Below the pieces are notes generated by a model that did no database searches, was not told the origin of the DNA, and saw only the letters and a program-made list of their open reading frames with translations. From positions 1 to 7,237 of the forward strand of contig CAJULJ010000102.1 in NCBI GenBank assembly GCA_910587395.1: 7,237 nt of DNA, given 5' to 3'. The stretch's first letter is position 1; the number at the start of each line of letters is the position of its first letter. Shown one piece after another: positions 1-5,215 of this stretch. The translations under genes and the position numbers were made by a program. This DNA is from an uncultured Oscillospiraceae bacterium. GTDB lineage: Bacteria > Bacillota > Clostridia > Oscillospirales > Oscillospiraceae.

Positions 1-150
1 GGCTTCCCCGAAAAAGTATCCGATTGGACGGTCATTTACTTTTACCCCAGACACATCAAAGTGTGCCTGGGGTACAGCGATAAGCCTATAAATGAAATCC
101 AATCCCTTTCGGGAAAGCCTGTAAAAATTCAGATAAAAATTACCTATTAG
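1..150 (+). CDS. C-terminal end of an unidentified protein (partial)
   Basis: Frame 1 is open from the left edge to a TAG at 148-150, giving the last 49 residues of a protein whose start lies outside the window. The visible part begins GFPEKVSDWTVIYFYPRH and ends KPVKIQIKITY. It alternates hydrophobic and charged residues, as in a beta-rich domain, and has no membrane segment. I do not recognise the family. Being open from the edge is weak evidence at this length, but the residue composition is protein-like. No clear terminator hairpin follows the stop codon. Confidence 0.45.
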   Translation, partial: GFPEKVSDWTVIYFYPRHIKVCLGYSDKPINEIQSLSGKPVKIQIKITY

Positions 151-498
151 TTGCTGTTGTACATAGTGTAACTCTGCCGGGAAGAATTGTCAAGGCAAAA
201 TTTAATGCCAAGTGAATCAACGCGAGCAGATGATTCAGTAGCAAAGTGTGACAGAAGTTAAAGCAATCAAACAGATAGTATGGGTCAGCGGAATGAATAA
301 TACCCAAGCAAGCGCAATGGAAACCACAAGCCAAAATCATAATATGAGTAATCAGTAAAATGGTGGCAGAGATATTTCCATACTTAATTTACTGCAATCC
401 GACTTGACTATCTTGAACATATCTTGTAAAATATACACAGTAAAATTGATTTATTTGGGCAAATTTTTAAATAGTAGAAGCAAAAGAGAGGTACTAGA
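151..498. other. Gene-poor AT-rich stretch
   Basis: I see no convincing gene here. A minus-strand frame at 140-340 encodes a hydrophobic, Cys- and His-rich 66-residue peptide, but it has no clear ribosome binding site and overlaps the end of the upstream gene, so I do not call it. The only well-supported element is the plus-strand promoter at 404-432. Confidence 0.4.
404..432 (+). promoter_or_regulatory. Sigma-A promoter, plus strand
   Basis: TTGACT at 404-409 and TAAAAT at 427-432 are separated by 17 bp, close to the housekeeping consensus in an AT-rich context. Transcription would start near 439, about 60 bp before the ATG at 499. It points toward the 3' end of the convergent purF gene. 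Confidence 0.6.
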
Positions 499-783
499 AT
501 GGAATATGCTGTTGATCGGTACGTACTTGGCCACGAAGATTCGGCTCAGATTACAAAAGGAGTTTTCCTACCCGTTTGGTGCCGAGGACTCCGGCAAAGG
601 TTGGTTTCCTGTCCTCTCCGCTCCAATGCGTCCATCCGCTCCCAGCTTGGTCTGGGTCGGCGTTTGGGTCTTGACCTGCGCGGTTCACGAATGCACCAAA
701 TCTATAATATTGAGTGGGTATTTCCCCGTAAAGCACCCATCGCAGAAGCCGCAGGCGGCATCGGGCGCGATTTTGTGCAGTGA
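499..783 (+). CDS. Short ORF of unknown function, possibly a decayed or chimeric gene start
   Basis: The 94-codon frame starts with ATG at 499, preceded at 7-bp spacing by AAGAGAGG (484-491) and further upstream by the 404-432 promoter. The expression signals therefore look genuine. The first 20 residues (from MEYAVDRYVLGHEDS) look protein-like. After about residue 20 the frame becomes Arg-, Leu- and Gly-rich and then reads antisense through the last 33 codons of purF, which is typical of non-coding sequence. A likely explanation is that a real 5' gene end was truncated by recombination near 555-600, leaving a start without its body. A short genuine protein or a leader RNA is possible. I recognise no family. 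Confidence 0.25.
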   Translation: MEYAVDRYVLGHEDSAQITKGVFLPVWCRGLRQRLVSCPLRSNASIRSQLGLGRRLGLDLRGSRMHQIYNIEWVFPRKAPIAEAAGGIGRDFVQ

Positions 784-2073
784 TTTCAGGCTGAGAAAGC
801 CCAGGCTGTCCGCCCCGATCTGTTTCCGGATATCCTCGCCGGAATGCTGGCAGGCGATGAGCTGGTCGTTGTCCGGGATGTCGGTGCCGAACCAGCAGGG
901 GGAGACGAAGGGCGGCGCGGAGGAGCGCAGATGTACCTCTCTGGCCCCCGCCTCCCGCAGCAGGGACACGATCTGCCTGGAGGTGGTGCCCCGGACGATG
1001 GAGTCGTCCACCAGCACCACCCGTTTCCCCTCCACACAGTGCTTCAGCGCCCCCAGCTTAATGCGCACAGCCTCCTCCCGGTGGCCCTGGCCGGGAGTGA
1101 TAAAGGTACGGCCGATATAGCGGTTTTTCACCAGCCCCACCCCGTAGGGGATGCCGGATTCCTCCGCGCAGCCCATGGCGGCGTCCAACCCCGAATCGGG
1201 CACCCCGATGACCACATCTGCCTCCACCGGGTGCTCTTTGGCCAGGAAACGCCCCGCCAGGCGGCGAGCCTGATGGACGCTCTGCCCGCAGATGGTGGAG
1301 TCGGGCCGGGCAAAGTAGATGTACTCAAAAATGCATAAGTGGCCTTTTGCCCCGGCGGGCTTCTGGACGGTGCGTACCGCGCCGTCCTCCACCGCCACGA
1401 TTTCGCCGGGGCCCAGATCCCGCTCGAATTTCGCCCCCACCGCGTCCAGGGCGCAGCTCTCGGAGGCGAACACTACCGCCTCTCCCCGGCGGCCCATGCA
1501 CAGGGGCCGGAATCCCCAGAGGTCCCGGGCGGCCACCAGCTTCCGGGGAGACATGACGATGAGGGACCAGGCCCCCCGCAGCCCCTTCAGCGCCTGGCAC
1601 ACCGCCTCCTCCACCGAGGGACAGCGCAGACGGGCCTGGGCGATGGCGTAGGCGATCAGTTCCGAGTCGCTGGTGGTCTGGAAGATGGCACCCTGGTACT
1701 CAAATCTGGTGCGCAGCTCATCCGCATGGGGCAGGTTGCCGTTGTGGGCCAAGGCCAAGGTCCCCTTGACGTATTTCAGCGTCAGGGGCTGAGCGTTCTC
1801 CCTCCGGGTCCCCCCGGTGGTGGAGTAGCGCACGTGGCCCACGGCCATGGTTCCGTTCAGCTCATCCAAGATTTGCGGGCGGAACACCTCTCCCACCAGA
1901 CCCACATCCTTGTGGAAGGACAGTTCCCGGTTGTTGATGGCGGCAATGCCGCAGGTCTCCTGCCCCCGGTGCTGGAGGGCGTACAGCCCGTAATAGGCGG
2001 TGCGGGCGCAGTCCCCGGCTGGGTCGTAGACGCCGAACACGCCGCACTCTTCATGAAGCTCCAATTCGAACAC
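685..2073 (-). CDS. purF: Amidophosphoribosyltransferase (glutamine PRPP amidotransferase)
   Basis: PurF catalyses the first committed step of de novo purine synthesis in the cytoplasm: PRPP plus glutamine gives 5-phosphoribosylamine, glutamate and pyrophosphate. The 462-residue product has normal family length. An N-terminal class-II glutaminase domain begins at the nucleophile Cys10 (EECGVFGVYDP), with RYSTTG at 82-87 and the NGN turn at 111-113. The phosphoribosyltransferase half carries the flexible loop RTFITPGQ (322-329) and the PRPP loop VVLVDDSIVRGTT (352-364). Cys247, Cys393, Cys441 and Cys444 match the four [4Fe-4S] ligands of the Bacillus-type enzyme, so the protein is probably made with a short propeptide cleaved before the Cys. 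The GTG at 2073 has AGGGAG directly against it. A TTG at 2064 sits 8 bp from AAGGGAG and would give the more usual short leader MELHEEC, so it may be the true start. The gene lies 55 bp downstream of amt-glnB on the same strand and is probably cotranscribed. Confidence 0.96.
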   Translation of the reverse strand: MFELELHEECGVFGVYDPAGDCARTAYYGLYALQHRGQETCGIAAINNRELSFHKDVGLVGEVFRPQILDELNGTMAVGHVRYSTTGGTRRENAQPLTLKYVKGTLALAHNGNLPHADELRTRFEYQGAIFQTTSDSELIAYAIAQARLRCPSVEEAVCQALKGLRGAWSLIVMSPRKLVAARDLWGFRPLCMGRRGEAVVFASESCALDAVGAKFERDLGPGEIVAVEDGAVRTVQKPAGAKGHLCIFEYIYFARPDSTICGQSVHQARRLAGRFLAKEHPVEADVVIGVPDSGLDAAMGCAEESGIPYGVGLVKNRYIGRTFITPGQGHREEAVRIKLGALKHCVEGKRVVLVDDSIVRGTTSRQIVSLLREAGAREVHLRSSAPPFVSPCWFGTDIPDNDQLIACQHSGEDIRKQIGADSLGFLSLKSLHKIAPDAACGFCDGCFTGKYPLNIIDLVHS

Positions 2074-2092
2074 TCCCTTGTGTCAACGCCCA

Positions 2093-2130
2093 CAGGGCAA
2101 GGGTGACAGGCCCTTGCCCTGCGGTTTTTT
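2093..2130 (+). terminator. Strong intergenic hairpin with T-run on the plus strand
   Basis: CAGGGCAAGGG (2093-2103) pairs perfectly with CCCTTGCCCTG (2111-2121) around a 7-nt loop. Only on the plus strand is it followed by a T-run (TTTTTT, 2125-2130, after CGG), so it reads as an intrinsic terminator against plus-strand (antisense) transcription. On the minus strand, where amt-glnB and purF are transcribed, the stem is preceded by A residues and followed by TGGGCG, with no U-tract. There it may act as an intercistronic mRNA-stability or partial-termination element. The T-run overlaps the amt-glnB stop codon. Confidence 0.6.
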
Positions 2131-3805
2131 ATTCCTCGCCCTGGAGGGCATCATAGCCCCGCTCGTTGGTGCGAACTTTGACAGCCTGCTCCACACCGCA
2201 GACGAAAATCTTGCCGTCGCCGATGTGGCCGGTATACAGCGCCTTGCGGGCGGTGTCCACCACCTGGGCCACCGGCACCTTGGACACCACCATGTCCACC
2301 TGGAGCTTGGGCAGCAGGTTCATGGACAGGGGCACGCCCCGGTAGTACTCCGTGCGGCCCTTCTGAATGCCGCAGCCCAGCACCTGGGTGACGGTCATGC
2401 CGGTGACGCCGATGTCGTTCATGGCGGCTTTGAGCTGCTCGAACTTGGCCTGGTTGCACATCACCGTCACCTTGGACAGCTTCACGTCGGACGCGGGCAT
2501 GGGGGCGGACACCAGCTGGACGGGCACCGCCTCGTCCACGCTCCTGCCGCGGCTCTCCGCCGCGGGTTCGGGGAAGGCGTTGGCCCCAGGCATGGCCGTC
2601 AGAGTGGTGGTGGGCATGAAGTCGGCGTAGGCGGAGGGCAGGCCGTGTTCGGTGGAGTCCAACCCGGCGATCTCCTCCTCGGCGGACACCCGCAGGCCGT
2701 TGGCGGCGCGGATGAGGTTGAACACAATGGTCATGGTCACTACGGTATAGGCGGCAATGGCCAGCACACCCAGGCACTGGACGCCCAGCAGGCGGACCCC
2801 GCCGCCGTACAGCAGCCCGCCGTCGGTGGCCAGCAGGCCGGTGAGGACAGTGCCCGTCAGGCCGCAGCAACCGTGGACCGCCACCGCGCCCACCGGGTCG
2901 TCGATGTGGAGCCTGGTGTCAACGGTTTCCACCACGACCACCACCAAAATGCCGGTGACCACGCCCACCCCGGCGGAGCCCAGGGCGTCCAGGCTGGCGC
3001 ACCCGGCGGTGATACCCACCAGCCCCGCCAGCGGGGCGTTCAGGCACATGCCCACGTCGGGCTTGCCGTTCTTAATCCAGGTAAACAGCATACAGGCCAC
3101 GGTGGCCGCGGCGGGGGCAATGGTGGTGTTGCCCAGGATCTGGGCCATCTGGGCGGTGTCGGAGGCCGCCGCGCCGTTGAAACCGTACCAGCAGAACCAG
3201 AGGATAAAGGTGCCCATGGCCGCTAAGGGGATGTTGTGGCCCAGGATGGCCCGGGAATTGCCCTTTTCATCATACTTGCCGATGCGGGCCCCCAGCAGGA
3301 TGGCCCCGATGAGGCCGGAGATGCCCCCCACCATGTGGATGACGGCGGAGCCGGCAAAGTCGATGAAGCCCAGTTTCGCCAGCCAGCCCTGGGCGTTCCA
3401 CACCCAGCCCGCCTCGATGGGGTAGACCACGGCGGAGATGACGGCGGAGTAGATGCAATAGCTGGAGAACTTGGTACGCTCGGCCATGGCCCCGGACACG
3501 ATGGTGGCGGCGGTGGCGCAGAACACCAGCTGGAAGAAGAAGTTCGACCAGTCAAAGGCGTAAAAATCGGTGAACATCTGGTACTCCGGCATCCCAATGA
3601 GCCCAAAGAAATAGTTTTCGCTGTTCATGATGCCGTAGCCCAGGGCCACAAATACCACGGTGCCGATGCAGAAGTCCATCAGGTTTTTCATGATGATGTT
3701 GCCCGCGTTCTTGGCACGGGTGAAGCCCGCCTCTACGGCGGCGAAGCCGCACTGCATGAAGAACACCAGGATTGCTCCTACCAGATACCATACTGACATA
3801 TCCAT
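2129..3805 (-). CDS. Ammonium transporter fused to a C-terminal PII (GlnB) signalling domain
   Basis: This inner-membrane protein takes up ammonium and carries its own nitrogen sensor. Residues 1 to about 390 are an Amt/MEP/Rh channel that starts directly in the first membrane helix. By alignment with E. coli AmtB I see the gate phenylalanines Phe95 and Phe209, Trp136, Asp149 (DFAG), and the twin pore histidines His157 and His311. Residue 213 is Ala where AmtB has Ser219. A linker rich in Ala, Pro, Ser and Glu (about 395-440) leads to a full PII domain at 442-558. This domain has T-loop QKGRTEYYRG (481-490), the B-loop TGHIGDGKIFV (525-535) with Lys532, and KVRT near the end, so ATP/ADP and 2-oxoglutarate binding is plausible. 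The uridylylated Tyr51 of E. coli GlnB is replaced by Leu493, so T-loop uridylylation is unlikely. The ATG at 3805 follows GGGAGGAA (3818-3811) at good spacing. It probably forms an operon with purF. Amt-PII fusions occur in other clostridia. Confidence 0.95.
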   Translation of the reverse strand: MDMSVWYLVGAILVFFMQCGFAAVEAGFTRAKNAGNIIMKNLMDFCIGTVVFVALGYGIMNSENYFFGLIGMPEYQMFTDFYAFDWSNFFFQLVFCATAATIVSGAMAERTKFSSYCIYSAVISAVVYPIEAGWVWNAQGWLAKLGFIDFAGSAVIHMVGGISGLIGAILLGARIGKYDEKGNSRAILGHNIPLAAMGTFILWFCWYGFNGAAASDTAQMAQILGNTTIAPAAATVACMLFTWIKNGKPDVGMCLNAPLAGLVGITAGCASLDALGSAGVGVVTGILVVVVVETVDTRLHIDDPVGAVAVHGCCGLTGTVLTGLLATDGGLLYGGGVRLLGVQCLGVLAIAAYTVVTMTIVFNLIRAANGLRVSAEEEIAGLDSTEHGLPSAYADFMPTTTLTAMPGANAFPEPAAESRGRSVDEAVPVQLVSAPMPASDVKLSKVTVMCNQAKFEQLKAAMNDIGVTGMTVTQVLGCGIQKGRTEYYRGVPLSMNLLPKLQVDMVVSKVPVAQVVDTARKALYTGHIGDGKIFVCGVEQAVKVRTNERGYDALQGEE

Positions 3806-3810
3806 TACAA

Positions 3811-3818
3811 TTCCTCCC
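3811..3818 (-). promoter_or_regulatory. Ribosome binding site of amt-glnB
   Basis: GGGAGGAA on the minus strand lies 5 bp before the ATG at 3805-3803 (spacer TTGTA). It fixes the start, since the next in-frame ATG, two codons later, would be spaced less well and would shorten the first membrane helix. Confidence 0.75.
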
Positions 3819-3839
3819 TTAAAACAGATGAGGGCGCGC

Positions 3840-3907
3840 CCGCTCCCGCAGACACGCCCCCTTGCGCGAACAGGAAAAGCGCCGGGAGCGGTGAAGCTCT
3901 CCGGCGC
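3840..3907 (-). terminator. Leader hairpin of amt-glnB, probable transcription attenuator
   Basis: In the minus-strand leader, GCGCCGG (3907-3901), a bulged A, and GAGC (3899-3896) pair with GCTC (3889-3886) and CCGGCGC (3885-3879) around a 6-nt loop TTCACC. TTTT (3878-3875) follows. It lies between the promoter (3953-3925) and the start codon at 3805, so it could end transcription before the gene. Its 3' arm (CCGCTCCCG, 3891-3883) is also perfectly complementary over 9 bp to CGGGAGCGG further downstream (3848-3840), allowing an alternative fold. The U-tract is short, so termination may be partial. No ANTAR-type hexaloop pair (A at position 1, G at position 4) or known riboswitch was recognised. 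Confidence 0.5.
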
Positions 3908-3924
3908 CTTTGCCTGATGGGGGC

Positions 3925-3953
3925 AGTATAGACTCGATTTTGCAGGGTGTCAA
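3925..3953 (-). promoter_or_regulatory. Sigma-A promoter of the amt-glnB / purF operon
   Basis: On the minus strand TTGACA (3953-3948) and TATACT (3930-3925) are separated by exactly 17 bp. Transcription would start near 3918 and give a leader of about 113 nt before the amt-glnB ATG. This is the best promoter in the window. Confidence 0.85.
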
Positions 3954-3979
3954 GGCCTCTGAATCATTTTCAGAAAGAA

Positions 3980-3996
3980 TTGAGAATATTTCTCAA
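3980..3996. promoter_or_regulatory. 17-bp palindrome, candidate operator upstream of the amt promoter
   Basis: TTGAGAA, TAT, TTCTCAA form a perfect 7-bp inverted repeat with a 3-bp spacer. It lies 26 bp upstream of the -35 hexamer of the amt-glnB promoter, a usual place for an activator site. It does not match the GlnR/TnrA box (TGTNA-N7-TNACA), Fur/PerR, or NtcA patterns. Binding by a nitrogen regulator is inference only. Confidence 0.4.
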
Positions 3997-4281
3997 AACA
4001 TCAAGTGATTTTATGCAATTTTAACCTTGCGATTCTGCGTTAATGATGCGAGATGACAGGCCTGCTATGTGTTAGCGCCGCCCTCCGTCTGGCGAAGGAG
4101 GCCCCCAGGAGGATTTGGGGTGGAAATAAATCAACAAGAAGAATCACGACAAGGAGAGGACACTCCCAGAAAAATGGGAACGCTTTGGAAAAGTTCAGAT
4201 TCCGAAAAAGCTGATGGGAAAAATTTACCCCGCTGTAATCATAGAACCCCTTCTACTGCAAGACTAAGCACCTTCAAAAAG

Positions 4282-4295
4282 TTCAAATATTTGAA
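4282..4295. repeat. 14-bp perfect palindrome
   Basis: TTCAAATATTTGAA is a perfect palindrome in the gene-poor region. It is followed at 4310-4329 by two tandem 10-bp copies, TTTTTGCCGG and TTTTTGCTGG. The palindrome could be a protein binding site; no function can be assigned. Confidence 0.5.
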
Positions 4296-4538
4296 AAGTG
4301 TGCGACAGATTTTTGCCGGTTTTTGCTGGATTTTTCTCTGTCAATAGCTTTCAAACCCGGTTCAAAGCCGCTCCTCAAAACCGTGAAGCCATGTCGGCCC
4401 CTGTGAGGGCTTTTGTATCCCTCCCGCGGGCTGGGTGATATCCGTACACCTCCGAGGAAGTGAAACGCGGTGTTGGGGCCCCTGTGCGCGATTGTAGCGA
4501 GAAGCAGGTTTGCCCCTGATTTTAACGATAGAGCAGCC

Positions 4539-4586
4539 GAGAATACGGGGAGGCTGGGACAGTTCACCCAGTCTCCCCGTATTCTC
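4539..4586. repeat. Long inverted repeat with 20-bp stem
   Basis: GAGAATACGGGGAG (4539-4552) pairs with CTCCCCGTATTCTC (4573-4586). After one G-U pair (4553/4572), CTGGG (4554-4558) pairs with CCCAG (4567-4571) around an 8-nt loop. The 48-nt element would be a very stable hairpin in RNA or a cruciform in DNA. No T-run follows on either strand, so it is not a standard terminator. A mobile-element end, a miniature transposable element, or part of a structured RNA are all possible. Confidence 0.75.
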
Positions 4587-4887
4587 GTCCCTCCAATCAG
4601 CGGATTTTCCGAAGGATTTGCGTCCGGCAAAACGCCCAGGGCAAAGGGCAATGCAGAGGTTCGATTTTTGTGCAGGATAAAGCGGTGACATCACCGCATT
4701 TCACATCGGCCCGCAGTGTGGGCCGGAAGTACAGAGAACGAAATGATTTTGACTCTTTGCAGTCTGTTTTCAAGGATTTGACATGACTCCGATTTTGGGC
4801 ACCTGCGCCAAGGGTGGCTCCTTGTCCAGTGGAAAGCCCCGCTGTTAAGCCGTTTTCAATGGCTCAGATGTGGCTCCGCAGAAAAAA

Positions 4888-4908
4888 TTTGATAATTTTT
4901 TGATAATT
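4888..4908 (+). repeat. Two 10-bp direct repeats at 11-bp period
   Basis: TTTGATAATT occurs at 4888-4897 and again at 4899-4908, one helical turn apart. They lie about 35 bp upstream of the extended -10 motif at 4943-4951, a fitting place for a repressor or for recombinase/excisionase arm sites. The role is not known. Confidence 0.4.
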
Positions 4909-4924
4909 CCGGCTGCTTAGGGTG

Positions 4925-4959
4925 GCTATTTGATTGAAACCGTGGTATGATATGCCGTT
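4925..4959 (+). promoter_or_regulatory. Promoter-like motif, copy 1
   Basis: GCTATT (4925-4930), 12 bp, then TGGTATGATATG (4943-4954). TGG-TATGAT is an extended -10 sequence, and TGGCTA sits 17 bp upstream as a weak -35. A transcript would begin near 4958 and could serve the DUF6809 and integrase genes. A second copy with the same internal spacing lies at 5164-5198. Confidence 0.4.
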
Positions 4960-4968
4960 CCCGAAAAA

Positions 4969-5142
4969 ATGGATTTGGAGCAAGCTGACAGGCAGAAAAA
5001 GCCGATGGACCACCTCAAAAAATGGACCGCAGTAAACAATAAGTGGTTTTCTCTGTGCCGACCTAAACGTGTGTGCGAATTGCACCAGTGTTATCAAAGA
5101 GAAGGCTTGTCGGGGAAAATAAAAAAGATGTGTCTAAAGTGA
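4969..5142 (+). CDS. Possible small protein of unknown function
   Basis: An ATG at 4969 opens 57 codons ending at TGA 5140-5142. The product starts MDLEQADRQKKPMDHLKK and is basic and Cys-containing (C33, C39, C44, C58-region absent), with several Trp and Lys residues. It lies just downstream of the promoter-like motif at 4925-4959. There is no ribosome binding site before the ATG, and I recognise no family. It may be a chance frame or a remnant of an older gene of the element. Confidence 0.2.
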   Translation: MDLEQADRQKKPMDHLKKWTAVNNKWFSLCRPKRVCELHQCYQREGLSGKIKKMCLK

Positions 5143-5163
5143 TAATTCTCACCGTTCTCGGCA

Positions 5164-5198
5164 GCTATTCCCGCCAGGGTGTGGTATGGTGTGTCGCT
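5164..5198 (+). promoter_or_regulatory. Promoter-like motif, copy 2
   Basis: GCTATT (5164-5169), 12 bp, then TGGTATGGTGTG (5182-5193) repeats the layout of the 4925-4959 motif. Similarity continues for a few bases beyond. TGG-TATGGT is an acceptable extended -10. If active, the start would lie just before the ribosome binding site at 5202-5209, giving a very short leader for the DUF6809 gene. Confidence 0.35.
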
Positions 5199-5215
5199 AC
5201 AAAGGAGGTGGGAAA

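Larger units (their letters stand above)
3997..5215. other. Long gene-poor region rich in inverted repeats
   Basis: About 1.2 kb lies between the divergent amt promoter region and the integrase module. Frames of 70-120 codons exist at 4069-4347 (+), 4283-4651 (-) and 4362-4694 (-), but they overlap one another, lack ribosome binding sites and show non-protein-like composition. What it does hold is structure. Adjacent hairpins lie at 4082-4101 (CCTCC/GGAGG) and 4103-4120 (CCCCA/TGGGG). There is a 14-bp palindrome at 4282-4295, a 20-bp stem at 4539-4586, a near-palindrome GCGGTGA-CA-TCACCGC at 4682-4697, and a 6-bp stem CGGCCC/GGGCCG at 4707-4725. This resembles the end of a mobile element or a structured non-coding RNA rather than coding DNA. 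Confidence 0.45.

Noticed and set aside
140..340. 66-codon hydrophobic minus-strand frame
   Set aside because: No clear ribosome binding site; overlaps the end of the partial upstream gene. A decayed membrane-protein fragment cannot be excluded.
404..1120. 238-codon plus-strand frame starting at a TTG
   Set aside because: Its start falls on the -35 element of the promoter and most of it is antisense to purF.
1339..2106. 255-codon plus-strand frame
   Set aside because: Antisense shadow of purF with low-complexity Gly/Val/Gln-rich composition and no ribosome binding site.
2078..3226. 382-codon plus-strand frame, very rich in His, Gly and Val
   Set aside because: It lies wholly antisense to the well-supported amt-glnB gene; GC-rich codon bias of the real gene leaves the opposite strand open.
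4069..4347. 92-codon plus-strand frame from a GTG
   Set aside because: No ribosome binding site, composition unlike a protein, and it spans the tandem hairpins and the 14-bp palindrome.
4656..4675. GGTTCGA-like tRNA T-loop sequence
   Set aside because: No acceptor, D or anticodon stems can be built around it.
4283..4694. Two overlapping minus-strand frames of 122 and 110 codons
   Set aside because: They overlap each other and cross the long inverted repeat, have poor starts and no ribosome binding sites.
4811..4824. GGGTGGC near a small stem, reminiscent of a T-box core
   Set aside because: The T-box consensus (TGGNACCGCG) and a downstream terminator are absent.
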